From NCBI RefSeq assembly GCF_007671725.1, contig NZ_VCNM01000004.1, forward strand, positions 62,001 through 126,000: 64,000 bases of DNA, given 5' to 3'. Each line of letters begins with the position of its first letter. Position 1 is the stretch's first letter. This DNA is from Halorubrum depositum. GTDB lineage: Archaea; Halobacteriota; Halobacteria; Halobacteriales; Haloferacaceae. The notes beneath the pieces were generated by a model. That model was not told where the DNA came from. It saw nothing but the letters and a program-made list of their open reading frames with translations, and did not search any database. This document shows, piece after piece, positions 41,348 through 50,714 of the stretch. The position numbers and the translations under genes were made by a program.

Positions 41348-42784
41348 TCAGTCATCGTCGGTACCTCCCGCGGCCGACGTGTCTAGCATAGGTGTGCGGT
41401 CGGGACGCTCGCGAAGCTGTTCGCGACCGGGCGGGCCGTTGCGGATGACCCGAGTGATAACGTAGGTATACAGCCCGAGCAACGCAAGGTACACCACGGC
41501 GAAGCCAACGAGTGAGATCGTCGCTTCAGTTCCCGTTAACCCGGGTGAGACCGCTTCACTGGTCTTCATCACATCCTGAATGACCCACGGCTGTCTGCCG
41601 ACCTCGGTGACGATCCAGCCGAGTTCGACCGCGAGGATGCCCAGCAGTGACGAGCCCATCAGTGCCTTGTGTAACAGACCATCATTCAGTAGCTGGCCCT
41701 TGTACCATCGGTAGCCACCCCAGAACGATAACAGGATGAACCAAAATCCCAGACCGACCATCGCACGGAAAGCCCAGAAGACGATGGCGACCGGCGGCGC
41801 CTGGCTCTCAAAGGTGTTCAATCCACGTATCTCGGCGGTCGGATCACCCCCGCTGGCGAGCCACGACGCGCCACCGGGTATCCCGATGCCGAACAGTTCC
41901 TTCGCCCGTGGGTCGGTGATCGAATCGAGGTTCGTCGGGACGGCGATAAGATACTCAGGCACGTAGGAGTCGGTCTCCCAGACGGCCTCCATTGCGGCAA
42001 ACTTCTGCGGTTGGGTTTCGGCGACCGAGCGGGCGTACATGTCGCCCTGATAGACTTGAAACGGGGCCGTGATCAGCAGAGCGACGAGGGCGATCTTCAG
42101 GGTCATCTCCCAGAAATTCACGTTGTCGACATCGATCCCACGAACGTGGTGTTTGAACACGTAGTAGGCGGCGATGCCGGCCATGAAGAGCGCGACCGAT
42201 TCGACGGCCGCGTTCTGCATGTGGACAAACATGTAGCCGAATCGGGGGTTAAAATACGCTGCAAGCGGATCGACGAGCTTAACGACCGTCTGGCCGCCCT
42301 CGGTGACTAGTTCATAGCCACGCGGGGTTTGCATCCATGAGTTCGCGATGAGAATCCACACGGCTGAGAGCCACGTGCCAAGACCGACAGCGACGCTTGA
42401 AATGAAGTAGAGCGTGTCATCGACGCGCTCACGGCCGAAAACGAAGATCCCGAGGAACGTCGCCTCTAGCATGAACGCCATCATCCCCTCAACGGCTAGC
42501 GGGCCACCAAACAGTTCGCCGGCGGCAATCGAAAACGCCGCGAAGTTCGTCCCGAACTCGAATTCGAGGACGATTCCAGTAACGGTGCCGACAACAAAGG
42601 AGATGGCGAAGATCTTGGTCCAGAAGCGACGCAACTGTTCGTACACCGGCTCGCCAGTTCGAATGTCCTTCCATGTAAAATAGATAAGAAACGGGGCTAA
42701 CCCCATGCTCATCACCGGAAAGATGATATGGACGATTGTGGTGAGGGCGAACTGGAGCCGGCTAGCGATAAGTGGATCGACCAT
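41348..42784 (-). CDS. cydA: cytochrome bd oxidase subunit I
   Basis: 478 residues. Heme ligand region RLQFALTTIVHIIFPVMSMG (His near 18), EFGTNF, the quinol-loop GRQPWVIQDVMKT and the C-terminal helices all fit CydA. Binds hemes b558, b595 and d and oxidises quinol. The Q-loop is short, as expected for the S-type (short-loop) form. First gene of the cyd operon. Confidence 0.93.
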   Translation of the reverse strand: MVDPLIASRLQFALTTIVHIIFPVMSMGLAPFLIYFTWKDIRTGEPVYEQLRRFWTKIFAISFVVGTVTGIVLEFEFGTNFAAFSIAAGELFGGPLAVEGMMAFMLEATFLGIFVFGRERVDDTLYFISSVAVGLGTWLSAVWILIANSWMQTPRGYELVTEGGQTVVKLVDPLAAYFNPRFGYMFVHMQNAAVESVALFMAGIAAYYVFKHHVRGIDVDNVNFWEMTLKIALVALLITAPFQVYQGDMYARSVAETQPQKFAAMEAVWETDSYVPEYLIAVPTNLDSITDPRAKELFGIGIPGGASWLASGGDPTAEIRGLNTFESQAPPVAIVFWAFRAMVGLGFWFILLSFWGGYRWYKGQLLNDGLLHKALMGSSLLGILAVELGWIVTEVGRQPWVIQDVMKTSEAVSPGLTGTEATISLVGFAVVYLALLGLYTYVITRVIRNGPPGREQLRERPDRTPMLDTSAAGGTDDD

Positions 42785-42901
42785 GGCTGAAGGAGTGGCT
42801 AACAGCCGATTCTAAAGAACATATCATGTTAAACATATCCGCACCTCCTTCTCGCCGGGAAGCGGCGAACCGTTTATTATGTCGACCGATAACGCCGCCG
42901 T

Positions 42902-43081
42902 ATGGATACCCGGCGTGTCGTTCTTGTGCTCGTCTGTCTGGTGACGGCGATCATGGCTATCAGAGGGTTTGTCGCGCTCCAGAACGTGGAGTTCGGCACG
43001 GTCGGGCGACAGCTCGGTGTGGGGGCGATCGTCTTCATCTTCGGGATCGCACTTGTCCGTCGATGGGATGAGATCGGGTAA
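42902..43081 (+). CDS. small two-helix membrane protein
   Basis: 59 residues, read from ATG 42902 to TAA 43079-43081. Sequence MDTRRVVLVLVCLVTAIMA is the first helix; LGVGAIVFIFGIALVRRW the second. Acidic/basic ends fit a small membrane protein. Divergent from cydA; may share a control region with it. Function unknown. Confidence 0.55.
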   Translation: MDTRRVVLVLVCLVTAIMAIRGFVALQNVEFGTVGRQLGVGAIVFIFGIALVRRWDEIG

Positions 43082-43099
43082 TAATTGACGTAGCGTTCG

Positions 43100-43372
43100 G
43101 TGATTCATCAACACTCAACACGGTCCACAATCGGCAGGTCACATCGAGTTAGCGGAGAGCCACAACGGATAGAATTATTAAGATATCAGGGTAATCCTCC
43201 GTTGACGTACGAAATCCAGGTTGATAACGGAATAGTTACTGTGACGAGGTGTTCTCTGTCCAAGGATCTAGTCTTTCATATCCGTCCTCCAGGCTCTTCT
43301 CCTTCTACAGATGATGCACTGGAGTGTTTCCTTCGTACGGCAGAACCCAAACCTGTGTGTTTAATCTACTAG
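43100..43372 (+). CDS. hypothetical protein, uncertain
   Basis: 90 residues. The second half (LTYEIQVDNGIVTVTRCSLS) reads like a beta hairpin, the first part is basic. No family and no clear ribosome site. Possibly real, possibly spurious. Confidence 0.35.
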   Translation: MIHQHSTRSTIGRSHRVSGEPQRIELLRYQGNPPLTYEIQVDNGIVTVTRCSLSKDLVFHIRPPGSSPSTDDALECFLRTAEPKPVCLIY

Positions 43373-43401
43373 ATTAAGAATCACAATGTAGGTGATTTCG
43401 T

Positions 43402-44316
43402 TTGGGAACTACTCAGAGCCACGACAGCGGACACGGCCATGATAGTGGCGAACGGAGCATCCGGAAATTGGGCGTGGTCGCCCTGATCAACCTCGTCGGC
43501 TTCGTGATCGAACTTGCTGGTGGTCTCCTCTTCGGTTCCGTAGCCCTGATCGGCGACGCCTTCCACATGCTGTTCGACGCGCTCGCGTACGTTCTCGCCT
43601 TCGGTGCCGCCTACGTCTCACGACGTACTGAACCAGGCGAGTACTGGTCATACGGACTGGACCGTGTCGAGCCGTTCACTGCGTTTCTGAACGGTGTCCT
43701 CCTCGTTCCGATGGTGGGATACCTCGTCTGGGAGTCCTATCAGCGATTCCTCAAACCCGTCGAGATCGATCCGTTGATGACAGCAGGACTCGCTACGGGC
43801 GGACTGGTCGTGAACTTCGCGTCCGTGTACTACTTACAGGGCGGCGAAATGAACCTCAACGAGAAGGGTGCGTACTACCATCTTATCGGGGATACCGGCG
43901 CGTCCGTCGCTGTCATCGTTTCGATGCTCGTTGTTGAGTTCACTGGATCGACACTCGCTGACCCAATCACGGCAGTGTTGATCGCGGTCATCATTATCTG
44001 GTCGGCTGTGAAACTACTCCGTGAGAGCGGCAAAATATTCTTCCAGCGGAGTCCGGTTTCCGTCGACGAAGTCGAAACCCGGTTAAAACAACTCGAGGGC
44101 GTCGTGGCAGTCGATGATGTACACGTTTGGCAGTTATCGAGTACGATCCGCGTCGCGTCGATGCATCTGAAAGACGATGTCCAGTCACTCGAGGAGCGGG
44201 AGAAACTCAAAACACAGGCTGTCGACGTTCTTCACGACGAATTCGACGTTGACCACGCGACTATCGACATGGCTAGTGAATCGAACGAATATGCACAGGT
44301 GCCAGAGCATCAGTAA
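43402..44316 (+). CDS. cation diffusion facilitator (CDF) metal exporter
   Basis: 304 residues, TTG start (a stop lies just upstream in frame). Six helices. Metal site residues: His and Asp in HMLFDALAY (helix 2) and HLIGDTGAS (helix 5). A His-rich N-terminus (SHDSGHGHDSG) and a C-terminal cytoplasmic ferredoxin-like domain (VVAVDDVHVWQLSS). It exchanges Zn2+ (or another divalent metal) for protons. Confidence 0.88.
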   Translation: MGTTQSHDSGHGHDSGERSIRKLGVVALINLVGFVIELAGGLLFGSVALIGDAFHMLFDALAYVLAFGAAYVSRRTEPGEYWSYGLDRVEPFTAFLNGVLLVPMVGYLVWESYQRFLKPVEIDPLMTAGLATGGLVVNFASVYYLQGGEMNLNEKGAYYHLIGDTGASVAVIVSMLVVEFTGSTLADPITAVLIAVIIIWSAVKLLRESGKIFFQRSPVSVDEVETRLKQLEGVVAVDDVHVWQLSSTIRVASMHLKDDVQSLEEREKLKTQAVDVLHDEFDVDHATIDMASESNEYAQVPEHQ

Positions 44317-44354
44317 GCGATGACGGCGTGGGACTCACGGTTTCTCTGAGCACT

Positions 44355-44660
44355 TCACGTTACCTGCAAGTAGAGGGCGGAGAGCAATACGGCATTATAC
44401 ACACCATGGATCACAGCTGGGGTTACGAGGTTCTCCGCATATTCGTAGGTGGCGCCGAGGACGAGTGCGAGAACGAACACGACGGCCATGTAGGTGAGTT
44501 GGCCATCACCACTGAGAGCTGTCGTGTGACTCACAGCGAAGATCGCACTCGCAATAACGACTGCACTCCCTGGCCGGAAGGTTTGTCGTAGTGTTCCCTG
44601 GATAAGCCCTCGGAATAAGAATTCTTCGCCAGGACCAACGAGCAGTAGTGAGAATGGCAC
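44355..44660 (-). pseudogene. CPBP-family membrane protease fragment
   Basis: About 100 residues of the C-terminal half of a CPBP (Abi/CAAX-type) protease, with GPGEEFLFRG, SHTTALS and IHGVYNAV. It is cut at its N-terminal side exactly at the edge of the IS1595-type element (44661). The intact relative is at 50715-51443 and is similar over the whole fragment. Not functional as it stands. Confidence 0.8.
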
Positions 44661-45639
44661 TACGCTCTTGTGACGTAGATTGTTGGTGAGTCAGAGAACT
44701 GCTTGGACAATCTCTTTCAGTGCCTCTCGACCCGGTTTATGGAGGATTCGTCGCCGAAGCTGGAGCGGTCTGAGATACGCTGTCAGTTTGTCCTTTGAGA
44801 CGCCTCGATGCGGCGAGAGCCACCGTCGCGCCAGCGACGCGTGGCTCTCGCACGTGTTCACGTGCGCGTCTCCATCAGCGTACTCGCCGTCATCGTGAAT
44901 TACTGCTTCTCGGTGGAAGTTCTCGTCATCGTCGAGTGGATCGTAGGCCCGAAATCCGTCAGTATACACGGTCAGCGACTCCTTCTCGTGGTTGCCGAGA
45001 AGGAGTCGCACCGTCGCTTCGTCGGCGGATTTCGCCGGAATGACGTATCGCTGACCGCTGCCGCGATCCACGAGGACGAACACGGGTGGTTTGTCTTGAT
45101 CATACGTTCCGCGTCCGCGTCGAGAGAGGCCGCGAGAGCGCGACCAGCGGTCGCGCTCGCGGCCTTTCAAGCCGGAAGAGACGTAGAACTCGTCAATCTC
45201 GACCGGGCCAACGAGAGAGATGTCTGGCGCGTCGAGCGTTCTGGCGAACTGCTCGACGCGCCGGCGAAGTGAACGATACGAAACGTCAATTTCAGCATCT
45301 AACTGGCGGATACTCGTGTTGAATCGGAGGAACGAGTAGAACGCGAACAAGAGCTTGTCGAGGCCGATCTTCGCGTGCGCGAAGATCGTGCCAGTCTTGT
45401 CGTTGAACGTGCGGTCGCAATCCTTACAGAGATACCGTTGATACTCTCGATAGCTGCCGTGTTTGATCACTGACTCAGACCGGCAGCGGGGGCAACAGAG
45501 GCCCTCGCGGCGCTCGCCTCTGAACTCAGCAATTCAAATGGGAACATTGCGTTCGGGTGACGCGTTCGCGTCACCCTTGCCCGCTACGCTTCCACAGCGA
45601 CAGCTCTACCTGACCAACAATCTACTTCCGAAGAGCGTA
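44661..45639 (-). mobile_element. IS1595-family insertion sequence (ISH4-like)
   Basis: Imperfect terminal inverted repeats: TACGCTCTTGTGACGTAGAT at 44661-44680 continuing TGTTGGT, and its counterpart at 45612-45639 (reading TACGCTCTTCGGAAGTAGAT on the minus strand). It contains one transposase gene. No target duplication is visible. The right flank does not continue the CPBP gene, so the surrounding DNA was rearranged after insertion. A 9-bp hairpin (45555-45576) precedes the transposase. Confidence 0.7.
44691..45547 (-). pseudogene. IS1595-family transposase, N-terminus frameshifted
   Basis: The main frame (45470 down to 44691) has the zinc-ribbon end CKDCDRTF, then DDE-like VEIDEFY, VYTDGFRAYD, and NTCESHASLARRW with the final Glu. 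The zinc ribbon's first half (CCPRCRSES) lies upstream in the same frame without a start. The natural N-terminus MFPFELLSSEASAA begins at 45547 in another frame. A deletion of about 25-30 bases seems to have joined them out of phase. Transposition in cis is therefore doubtful. Confidence 0.65.
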
Positions 45640-45813
45640 AGAGGCAAAGGAGGATACCCAATACGTAGGACACCGACCTCATTTGACGTACCGAACTCGC
45701 AAAGTCGGAGTGACCACGGACTCGTTATGTAGACACCATGAGTCGTCTACGGATGTCGAATTCTGTTTCGTAAAGTGATTAGGCTTAACTGGATTCGCCA
45801 GTGAGATCAATAT

Positions 45814-45888
45814 GCTCCGTTGGTGTAGCTCGGCCAATCATCTCGGTATCTCACGCCGAGGACCGAGGTTCAAATCCTCGATGGAGCA
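45814..45888 (+). tRNA. tRNA-Glu (anticodon CTC)
   Basis: Acceptor stem GCTCCGT/ATGGAGC with one G-U pair, then D arm GTGTAGCTCGGCCAATCAT. The anticodon arm is TCGGT-ATCTCAC-GCCGA, which puts CTC at 34-36. The T arm is CGAGG-TTCAAAT-CCTCG and the discriminator is A. It reads GAG codons. The shape and GCTCCGTTGGTGTAG start are typical of haloarchaeal tRNA-Glu. It lies between an IS and a decayed P-ATPase gene, outside any normal operon, and could serve as an integration site. Confidence 0.88.
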
Positions 45889-45974
45889 TCTCCAACCCGC
45901 TTCGACCCTCTATAGGCCGACCTCATATCTGCCCACTACACGACTAGCTTCACAGAATCGCGTGTTGGGCAGGT

Positions 45975-46085
45975 ATACCTCCGTAGAACTAGTTGCAATC
46001 ACCAGCCTATGTCTGGTTGCTTTTGCTACCGCGACGGTCGTATTTACCGTAGGCGGAACTCCTTCAAGCACGTTGTCGACGGCAG
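45975..46085 (+). pseudogene. possible fragment of a small membrane protein
   Basis: A plus-strand frame contains VELVAITSLCLVAFATATVV and GGTPS, reading like the start of a small haloarchaeal membrane protein. It runs into the minus-strand P-ATPase remnant, so it is a fragment if real. Weak evidence. Confidence 0.3.
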
Positions 46086-46670
46086 GTAGATGTCAAGAAA
46101 GCCAGTGGCATCCTCGTCATCGCCGATCAGAACGATGATCTTCGTATCACGGTTGCTCAGCTGCGTGAGCGTGTCATCTCTACCCAATTGTGATTCGCCG
46201 ACGACAACGTCGCCGTTTCGGAGACACTCGAAGACGATTTCGTCGAACACGATGATACCGCGGATCACTGTTTCCTCGATACTCGTTGCGACGGAGAATG
46301 GTGTCGCGAACTCGAGTACCCATGGACACCCGATCAAGACACTGACAACGCCGTCAGGACGGCGATCGAGACGCCAGCCCCCATCACGAGCGACCAGCCG
46401 CCAGCAATACCGCTCCGCCCACGACGACTGAAAGACCGGACGACCCGGATCGATCGACCCATCGCTGGATGCCGTGGTCTCCGCTCTGGTGACCTCAGAC
46501 CCACGTGATGAGCCGTCAACTCTGCTGGATACACTGTCACTCACCGTGAACACAGCAGCCCCGTTTGTGACGACCGCTCCGCCGACGAGATTGTCGCCCA
46601 CTCGCTTCAGGGCTGGAAGGTGATTCACCCGCCGTGACTGCTTTCTCGACCGTACATTCGCTCTCGGCAA
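46044..46670 (-). pseudogene. decayed P1B-ATPase
   Basis: Reading the minus strand gives scattered pieces of the ATPase that is intact at 56666-59170. They are LPALKRVGDNLVGGAVVTNG, GCPWVLEFATPFSVA, RGIIVFDEIVFECLR (no DKTG after it) and NRDTKIIVLIGDDEDATGF. Large internal parts, including the phosphorylation site, are missing. Note it keeps CPW where the intact copy has SPW. Confidence 0.8.
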
Positions 46671-46678
46671 GATCAGAG

Positions 46679-46957
46679 CTATTTCTGAATATACAAAGAA
46701 TACATAATAATCGCGAGTGCGAAAGCGACGAACATACTATTTATGAGGACAACATATGCCAATGAGACAGAGAAGAACTGATTAGCTACACCTGTCAACA
46801 GTGCTCCGAGCGTGAGGACACCAAATCCGATACCCAGAACGCGGAGAGAATTCTCACCAGTTCGCCGATAAGCTTTGAACGCGATATAAGTAATTCCACC
46901 CCCGAGAATCAGGATTACAAACTTAACTATCGCAATTGCGGGTACAACTTCCTTCAT
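46679..46957 (-). CDS. three-helix membrane protein paired with a winged-helix gene
   Basis: 92 residues with three helices (IVKFVILILGGGITYIAF, VLGIGFGVLTLGALLTGV, YVVLINSMFVAFALAIIMYS). It overlaps the winged-helix gene by 4 bases (ATGA). I recall such a pair (DUF7521 with a helix-turn-helix) in many haloarchaea. It may relay a membrane signal to the regulator. Confidence 0.7.
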   Translation of the reverse strand: MKEVVPAIAIVKFVILILGGGITYIAFKAYRRTGENSLRVLGIGFGVLTLGALLTGVANQFFSVSLAYVVLINSMFVAFALAIIMYSLYIQK

Positions 46958-47331
46958 ATTTCGTCCCCCATCATTGTCCAGATGTCAGCAAGTCGCTCGT
47001 CGGTAGACTGTGATAGCCGCTCGATATTCACCGAAAACTCACCCGTGTCATCCAGGGAAATCATTACGTCATTGAATGACCGCTCGTAGTGAGTGACACG
47101 TCCGCCACCGGGATTGATCGTATCCCACTTTCGTACGAGAGCAGCGGAGCTGAGAAGTTCTAATTTGCGATACAACGTCGACTTGGGGATGTCACAGACA
47201 TCGCTCAATTCGTTTGCAGTCATAGGTTCAATGGTTTCGCGGAGAATGGATCGACACTCAGGATCGTCCAACGCATCGAGGACATCTTGTAACGCCGGTG
47301 TGTCCTCAGATGACGCTGAATTGTCTCGCAT
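46954..47331 (-). CDS. winged-helix transcriptional regulator
   Basis: 125 residues from ATG 47331 (MRDNSASSED). The winged helix spans about 15-85: LDALDDPECRSILRETIEPM, then ELSDVCDIPKSTLYRKLELL and a wing (GGGRVTHYERSF). ArsR-like. A longer reading through the upstream intergenic DNA was rejected. Likely regulates its own pair and perhaps the nearby TFB gene. Confidence 0.75.
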   Translation of the reverse strand: MRDNSASSEDTPALQDVLDALDDPECRSILRETIEPMTANELSDVCDIPKSTLYRKLELLSSAALVRKWDTINPGGGRVTHYERSFNDVMISLDDTGEFSVNIERLSQSTDERLADIWTMMGDEI

Positions 47332-47494
47332 TGTTCTATTAAATATGTTGGGCGGAATATGGGGTCCAATTGTTCTTCGGGAATGCTCCTGATGGTTCGG
47401 ATCTAAGACCGGTTGCGATATCCAGCTCATAACAGGTAAGTTGTCGAAAGAATCGCGAGATGAGAGTCGACATAGTGATACTAATAGCGGGGTG

Positions 47495-47722
47495 TTATAA
47501 CCTATACTGAGTTTCGGATCGTTGTGCCGTTTCTTCAATGATTTCGGAGAAGCCTCGCCCGAGCGAACTGATGAACTCGTCATTATGAAAGTGGGTACAT
47601 GTTTGTTCGACAGCAATCAAATGTTTGTCAACTGAATTAACAATATCTATTACGTAAGAAGGTGGCTGGCTACTAACTGTTGTATCTCGATCAATCTTGG
47701 TCTCTATCTGAAATTTGCTCAT
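47495..47722 (-). CDS. small hypothetical protein
   Basis: 75 residues from ATG 47722 (MSKFQIETKIDRDTT). Helical with several His and Cys (CTHFHNDEF). Unknown. Between the TFB gene and the winged-helix pair, same strand. Confidence 0.5.
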   Translation of the reverse strand: MSKFQIETKIDRDTTVSSQPPSYVIDIVNSVDKHLIAVEQTCTHFHNDEFISSLGRGFSEIIEETAQRSETQYRL

Positions 47723-47782
47723 ATTAGAATTACGGCTGTGAGTGAATGAAGAGCTGTTTGCTGTCCGAACAGACCCACCCAT

Positions 47783-48742
47783 TCAGGCATGCTTCTCATA
47801 CACCTCGAGAAGTTCCTGATATCGGTTTTGGATCGTTACTTGGCTGACGTGGGCGATTTCACTTACAGTCTCCTGTGTGAGCTGTTCGTTCGTGAGATGG
47901 GTCGCAGCATACAGCGCGGCGGCCGCCAATCCTGCCGGGTTTTTCCCACTGTGGACACCATTATCTGTTGCCACCTCAAGAAGTTCTCTAGAACGTCGTT
48001 CTGCTTCATCGCTCACATCAAGCGATGACGCGAATTGTGGAAGATATTGAGTCGGATTTTGCGGCTCGATCTCCAACCCGAGTTCACGGGAGAGATATCG
48101 GTATGCTCGCTGGACTCTGATTTTTTTGACACGACTTACGTCGGAGAATTCAGTCAGTGGACGTGGCGTCCCATGCTGTCGAGCAGCCGCATACAACGAA
48201 GCCGTTGACATCCCCTCAATCGATCGGCCAGGTAGCAGGTCCTTCTCTACAGCACGCTTATACAGGATGCCGGCAGTTTCTCGGACTGATTTCGGAAGAC
48301 CGAGAGCAGACGCCATGCGGTTGATCTCACCGAGTGCTTGTTTGAGATTTCGCTCATAGGAATCTTTCGCCCGAAACCGCTCATCCCACATCCGAAGGCG
48401 CTGTAGTTGAGCGCGTTTGCGATCAGGAACTGCTTGTCCGTAGGCATCCTTATCCCGCCAACCAATGGTAGTACTCAATCCCTTATCGTGCATCAGATGC
48501 GTCGTCGGGGAACCAACACGACTCTTTTCATCACGTTCTTCCGACGTGAACGCACGCCATTCCGGGCCGTGATCGACTCGGCTTTCCTTGAAAATTAACC
48601 CACAACCTTCACAAGCCGATTCACCTCCATTGCCCTTCTGAATGATTTGGCCTTGACACTCAGGACACACATTGCTCTCGATACACTCCGAGACCCGCTT
48701 GCGACTATCTAACGACTGTTCGTTGCTTTGTTTTTGACACAT
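47783..48742 (-). CDS. tfb: transcription initiation factor TFB
   Basis: 319 residues from ATG 48742. Zinc ribbon Cys26, Cys29, Cys44, Cys47. B-reader region DHGPEWRAFTSEERDEKSRV. Two cyclin repeats about 125-215 and 220-315, the second with a helix-turn-helix (LTQETVSEIAHVSQVTIQNRY). It differs a good deal from the TFB at 2637-3563, so the two are separate paralogues. It may direct polymerase to promoters of this metal region. Confidence 0.93.
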   Translation of the reverse strand: MCQKQSNEQSLDSRKRVSECIESNVCPECQGQIIQKGNGGESACEGCGLIFKESRVDHGPEWRAFTSEERDEKSRVGSPTTHLMHDKGLSTTIGWRDKDAYGQAVPDRKRAQLQRLRMWDERFRAKDSYERNLKQALGEINRMASALGLPKSVRETAGILYKRAVEKDLLPGRSIEGMSTASLYAAARQHGTPRPLTEFSDVSRVKKIRVQRAYRYLSRELGLEIEPQNPTQYLPQFASSLDVSDEAERRSRELLEVATDNGVHSGKNPAGLAAAALYAATHLTNEQLTQETVSEIAHVSQVTIQNRYQELLEVYEKHA

Positions 48743-48921
48743 AATGATAATATTATGGACAGGTTTGCACCTCCAAATCGTGGGTCTTCTTGACAATTCG
48801 GAGGGGTGGCTCCGCAATGAACAAGTGGCGGAATCCCACTTAGGGGGAATCCGACCTATACCTTTGTCATCATGCCTTTAACAGCCTTATCGTAATTGGG
48901 AGGCATCCCATCAATCGAGAT

Positions 48922-49473
48922 ATGGCCCAAAATTCAGCGAACTCAAACTACCTTCGAAAGACGATTTCAGAGGGTCCAGTTAAGTTCGAGCACATCGCCG
49001 GCCTGACGCTGGTTCTGACGTACATCGTGATGCTTCTCGGCGCCTATACGAGTGCAATCGGTGCTGGACTCTCTTGCCCCGACTGGCCGAGCTGCTACGG
49101 TACCTGGGTACCCTTCTTCCAACCCGATATCATCGCAAATTCACCGTACTCTGCCCTGCAGATATTCGCCGAATGGGCCCACCGGGGACTTGCGATGACT
49201 GCTGGCCTCTTCATCGCGGGGACAGCAGTTGGTGCGTGGATTTTCTACCCAGACGATACGTTAGTCAAGTGGTCCGCAACAACGGCACTCATCTTGCTTC
49301 CAATTCAGGTCGTACTCGGACGACTGACTGTCACAGAGAACCTCGAACCAATAATAGTCACGACGCACCTCGGAGTCGCTATTCTCATTCTCCTCAGCCT
49401 GCTCATGACCGTCCTTACGACCTATCTTCGTGACACACGAGTCGATAAATCCAAAATATGGGGAGAAGCATGA
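48922..49473 (+). CDS. ctaA: heme A synthase-like protein, half size
   Basis: 183 residues, four to five helices. Contains GAGLSCPDWPSCYGTW (the conserved Cys pair loop), EWAHRGLAM (His) and THLGVAIL (His). CtaA/Cox15 converts heme O to heme A for aa3 oxidases. Archaeal versions are often half the bacterial length, as here. It overlaps the DsbA-like gene by 4 bases, and the cox genes it would serve lie at the end of this window. Confidence 0.85.
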   Translation: MAQNSANSNYLRKTISEGPVKFEHIAGLTLVLTYIVMLLGAYTSAIGAGLSCPDWPSCYGTWVPFFQPDIIANSPYSALQIFAEWAHRGLAMTAGLFIAGTAVGAWIFYPDDTLVKWSATTALILLPIQVVLGRLTVTENLEPIIVTTHLGVAILILLSLLMTVLTTYLRDTRVDKSKIWGEA

Positions 49474-50213
49474 CCGATAGCGAACGCATCTCGACTATGC
49501 TCACATCATCTGGTGGAGGACATAGACTGTTAACGAGACGTCAGTTCCTCGCGACAAGTGGAGTATTGGCGCTCAGTGGATGTCTCGGTGGCGAAAATAA
49601 TGAATCAACAAATGCTGCTGTTGATGATGCGGTAGCTAACGCGCCGGACCCAGACGACCCCACATCATCCACATACGCAAGAGCGGGAGCGGCCGACCGA
49701 CCAACGGTGACCTACTATGGGAACTGGAAATGTCCGTACTGTGCAGACTTCAGCACAGATTTTCTCGGCAATATAGTCACAGACTACGTCGAGCCCGGAG
49801 ACATCAGCCTACAATTCCGTGCGTTGGCCTACATCGACGGTGAGCCATTCCTCGCCTCTGATGCCCCTCGTGCCGCTCAAGGTGGTCTCGGTGTCTGGAA
49901 TGTAGCTCCTGAAACCTACTGGCGATACCACGAATACGTCTTCGCCAATCAACCACCGGAGGGTGAGGAATGGGCAACCACTAACAAACTCGTGTCATTC
50001 GCTGAGGAGGCTGGAGTAACGGAGACGGAACAGCTCCGGACAAAAATTCAGGAACAAGCCTACGAATCACCGGTTCGAGAGACGAGTCAGGCAGCAGCCG
50101 ACGCCGGCGTTTCGGGAACCCCCGCCCTTGTGATCGATGGTGAAACAGTCAACCCGCTGAGTGACGAACAACGAACTCGTACCCTTATCGAACAACTCGC
50201 AGATGGATCGTGA
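49470..50213 (+). CDS. DsbA-like thioredoxin-fold lipoprotein
   Basis: 247 residues. Tat signal TRRQFLATSGVLALSGC with lipobox, acidic tether, then a DsbA fold with active site WKCPYC and cis-Pro loop GVSGTPALVIDG. It oxidises or shuffles thiols outside the membrane, possibly for CuA or heme-protein assembly. ATG 49470 overlaps the ctaA stop. It overlaps the broken dsbB by 11 bases. Confidence 0.85.
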   Translation: MTDSERISTMLTSSGGGHRLLTRRQFLATSGVLALSGCLGGENNESTNAAVDDAVANAPDPDDPTSSTYARAGAADRPTVTYYGNWKCPYCADFSTDFLGNIVTDYVEPGDISLQFRALAYIDGEPFLASDAPRAAQGGLGVWNVAPETYWRYHEYVFANQPPEGEEWATTNKLVSFAEEAGVTETEQLRTKIQEQAYESPVRETSQAAADAGVSGTPALVIDGETVNPLSDEQRTRTLIEQLADGS

Positions 50214-50632
50214 TCGGATCTGGCTCGTATTGGGTAGTGCAACCCTCATCGCCGGGATCGCAACAGCTGGGAGTCTCTGGTTTAGCCTCGGACTGGTACC
50301 GTGTGACCTCTGTTGGTACCAACGAATTCTGATGTACCCACTAGTAATGGTTATGGGTGTCGCAGCGATCGAAGCTCGCCCTACTGTTTGGCGGACTAGT
50401 ATTCCCTTGTCAGTTCTGGGTGGAGTGATCGCAACGTATCACACAGTGTTGCAAGCGCGACAACCACCTGCTCCCTCAAAGGACCGTGTGCCGCTGTACA
50501 ATAGCAGTTCCTGTAGAAAAGATGACAATTCTGAATCTCTCACTTCTGGCATTCACGCTCATTACAGCCGCAGGAGCTATCTGTATAATTGTATCTGTGA
50601 GACAAACGAAGACAAAACCACGCAACCAATGA
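50203..50632 (+). pseudogene. dsbB: broken dsbB (disulfide bond reoxidation protein)
   Basis: The first frame, from ATG 50203, encodes two or three helices with the quinone-side motif PCDLCWYQRI. It goes wrong near 50457: the frame ATTTCSLKGPCAAVQ with the second Cys pair continues one phase over. That frame meets TAG at 50502, and another shift near 50510 is needed to reach the last helix (MTILNLSLLAFTLITAAGA). Three lesions, so it cannot recharge the DsbA-like protein next to it. Confidence 0.85.
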
Positions 50633-50714
50633 TCAAACCCAATTTACAAGCACAACCCAGTATCAGAACTCGACGTATCGCTTTCACAGATCGATCAGTG
50701 ACCAGTATTTTCAA

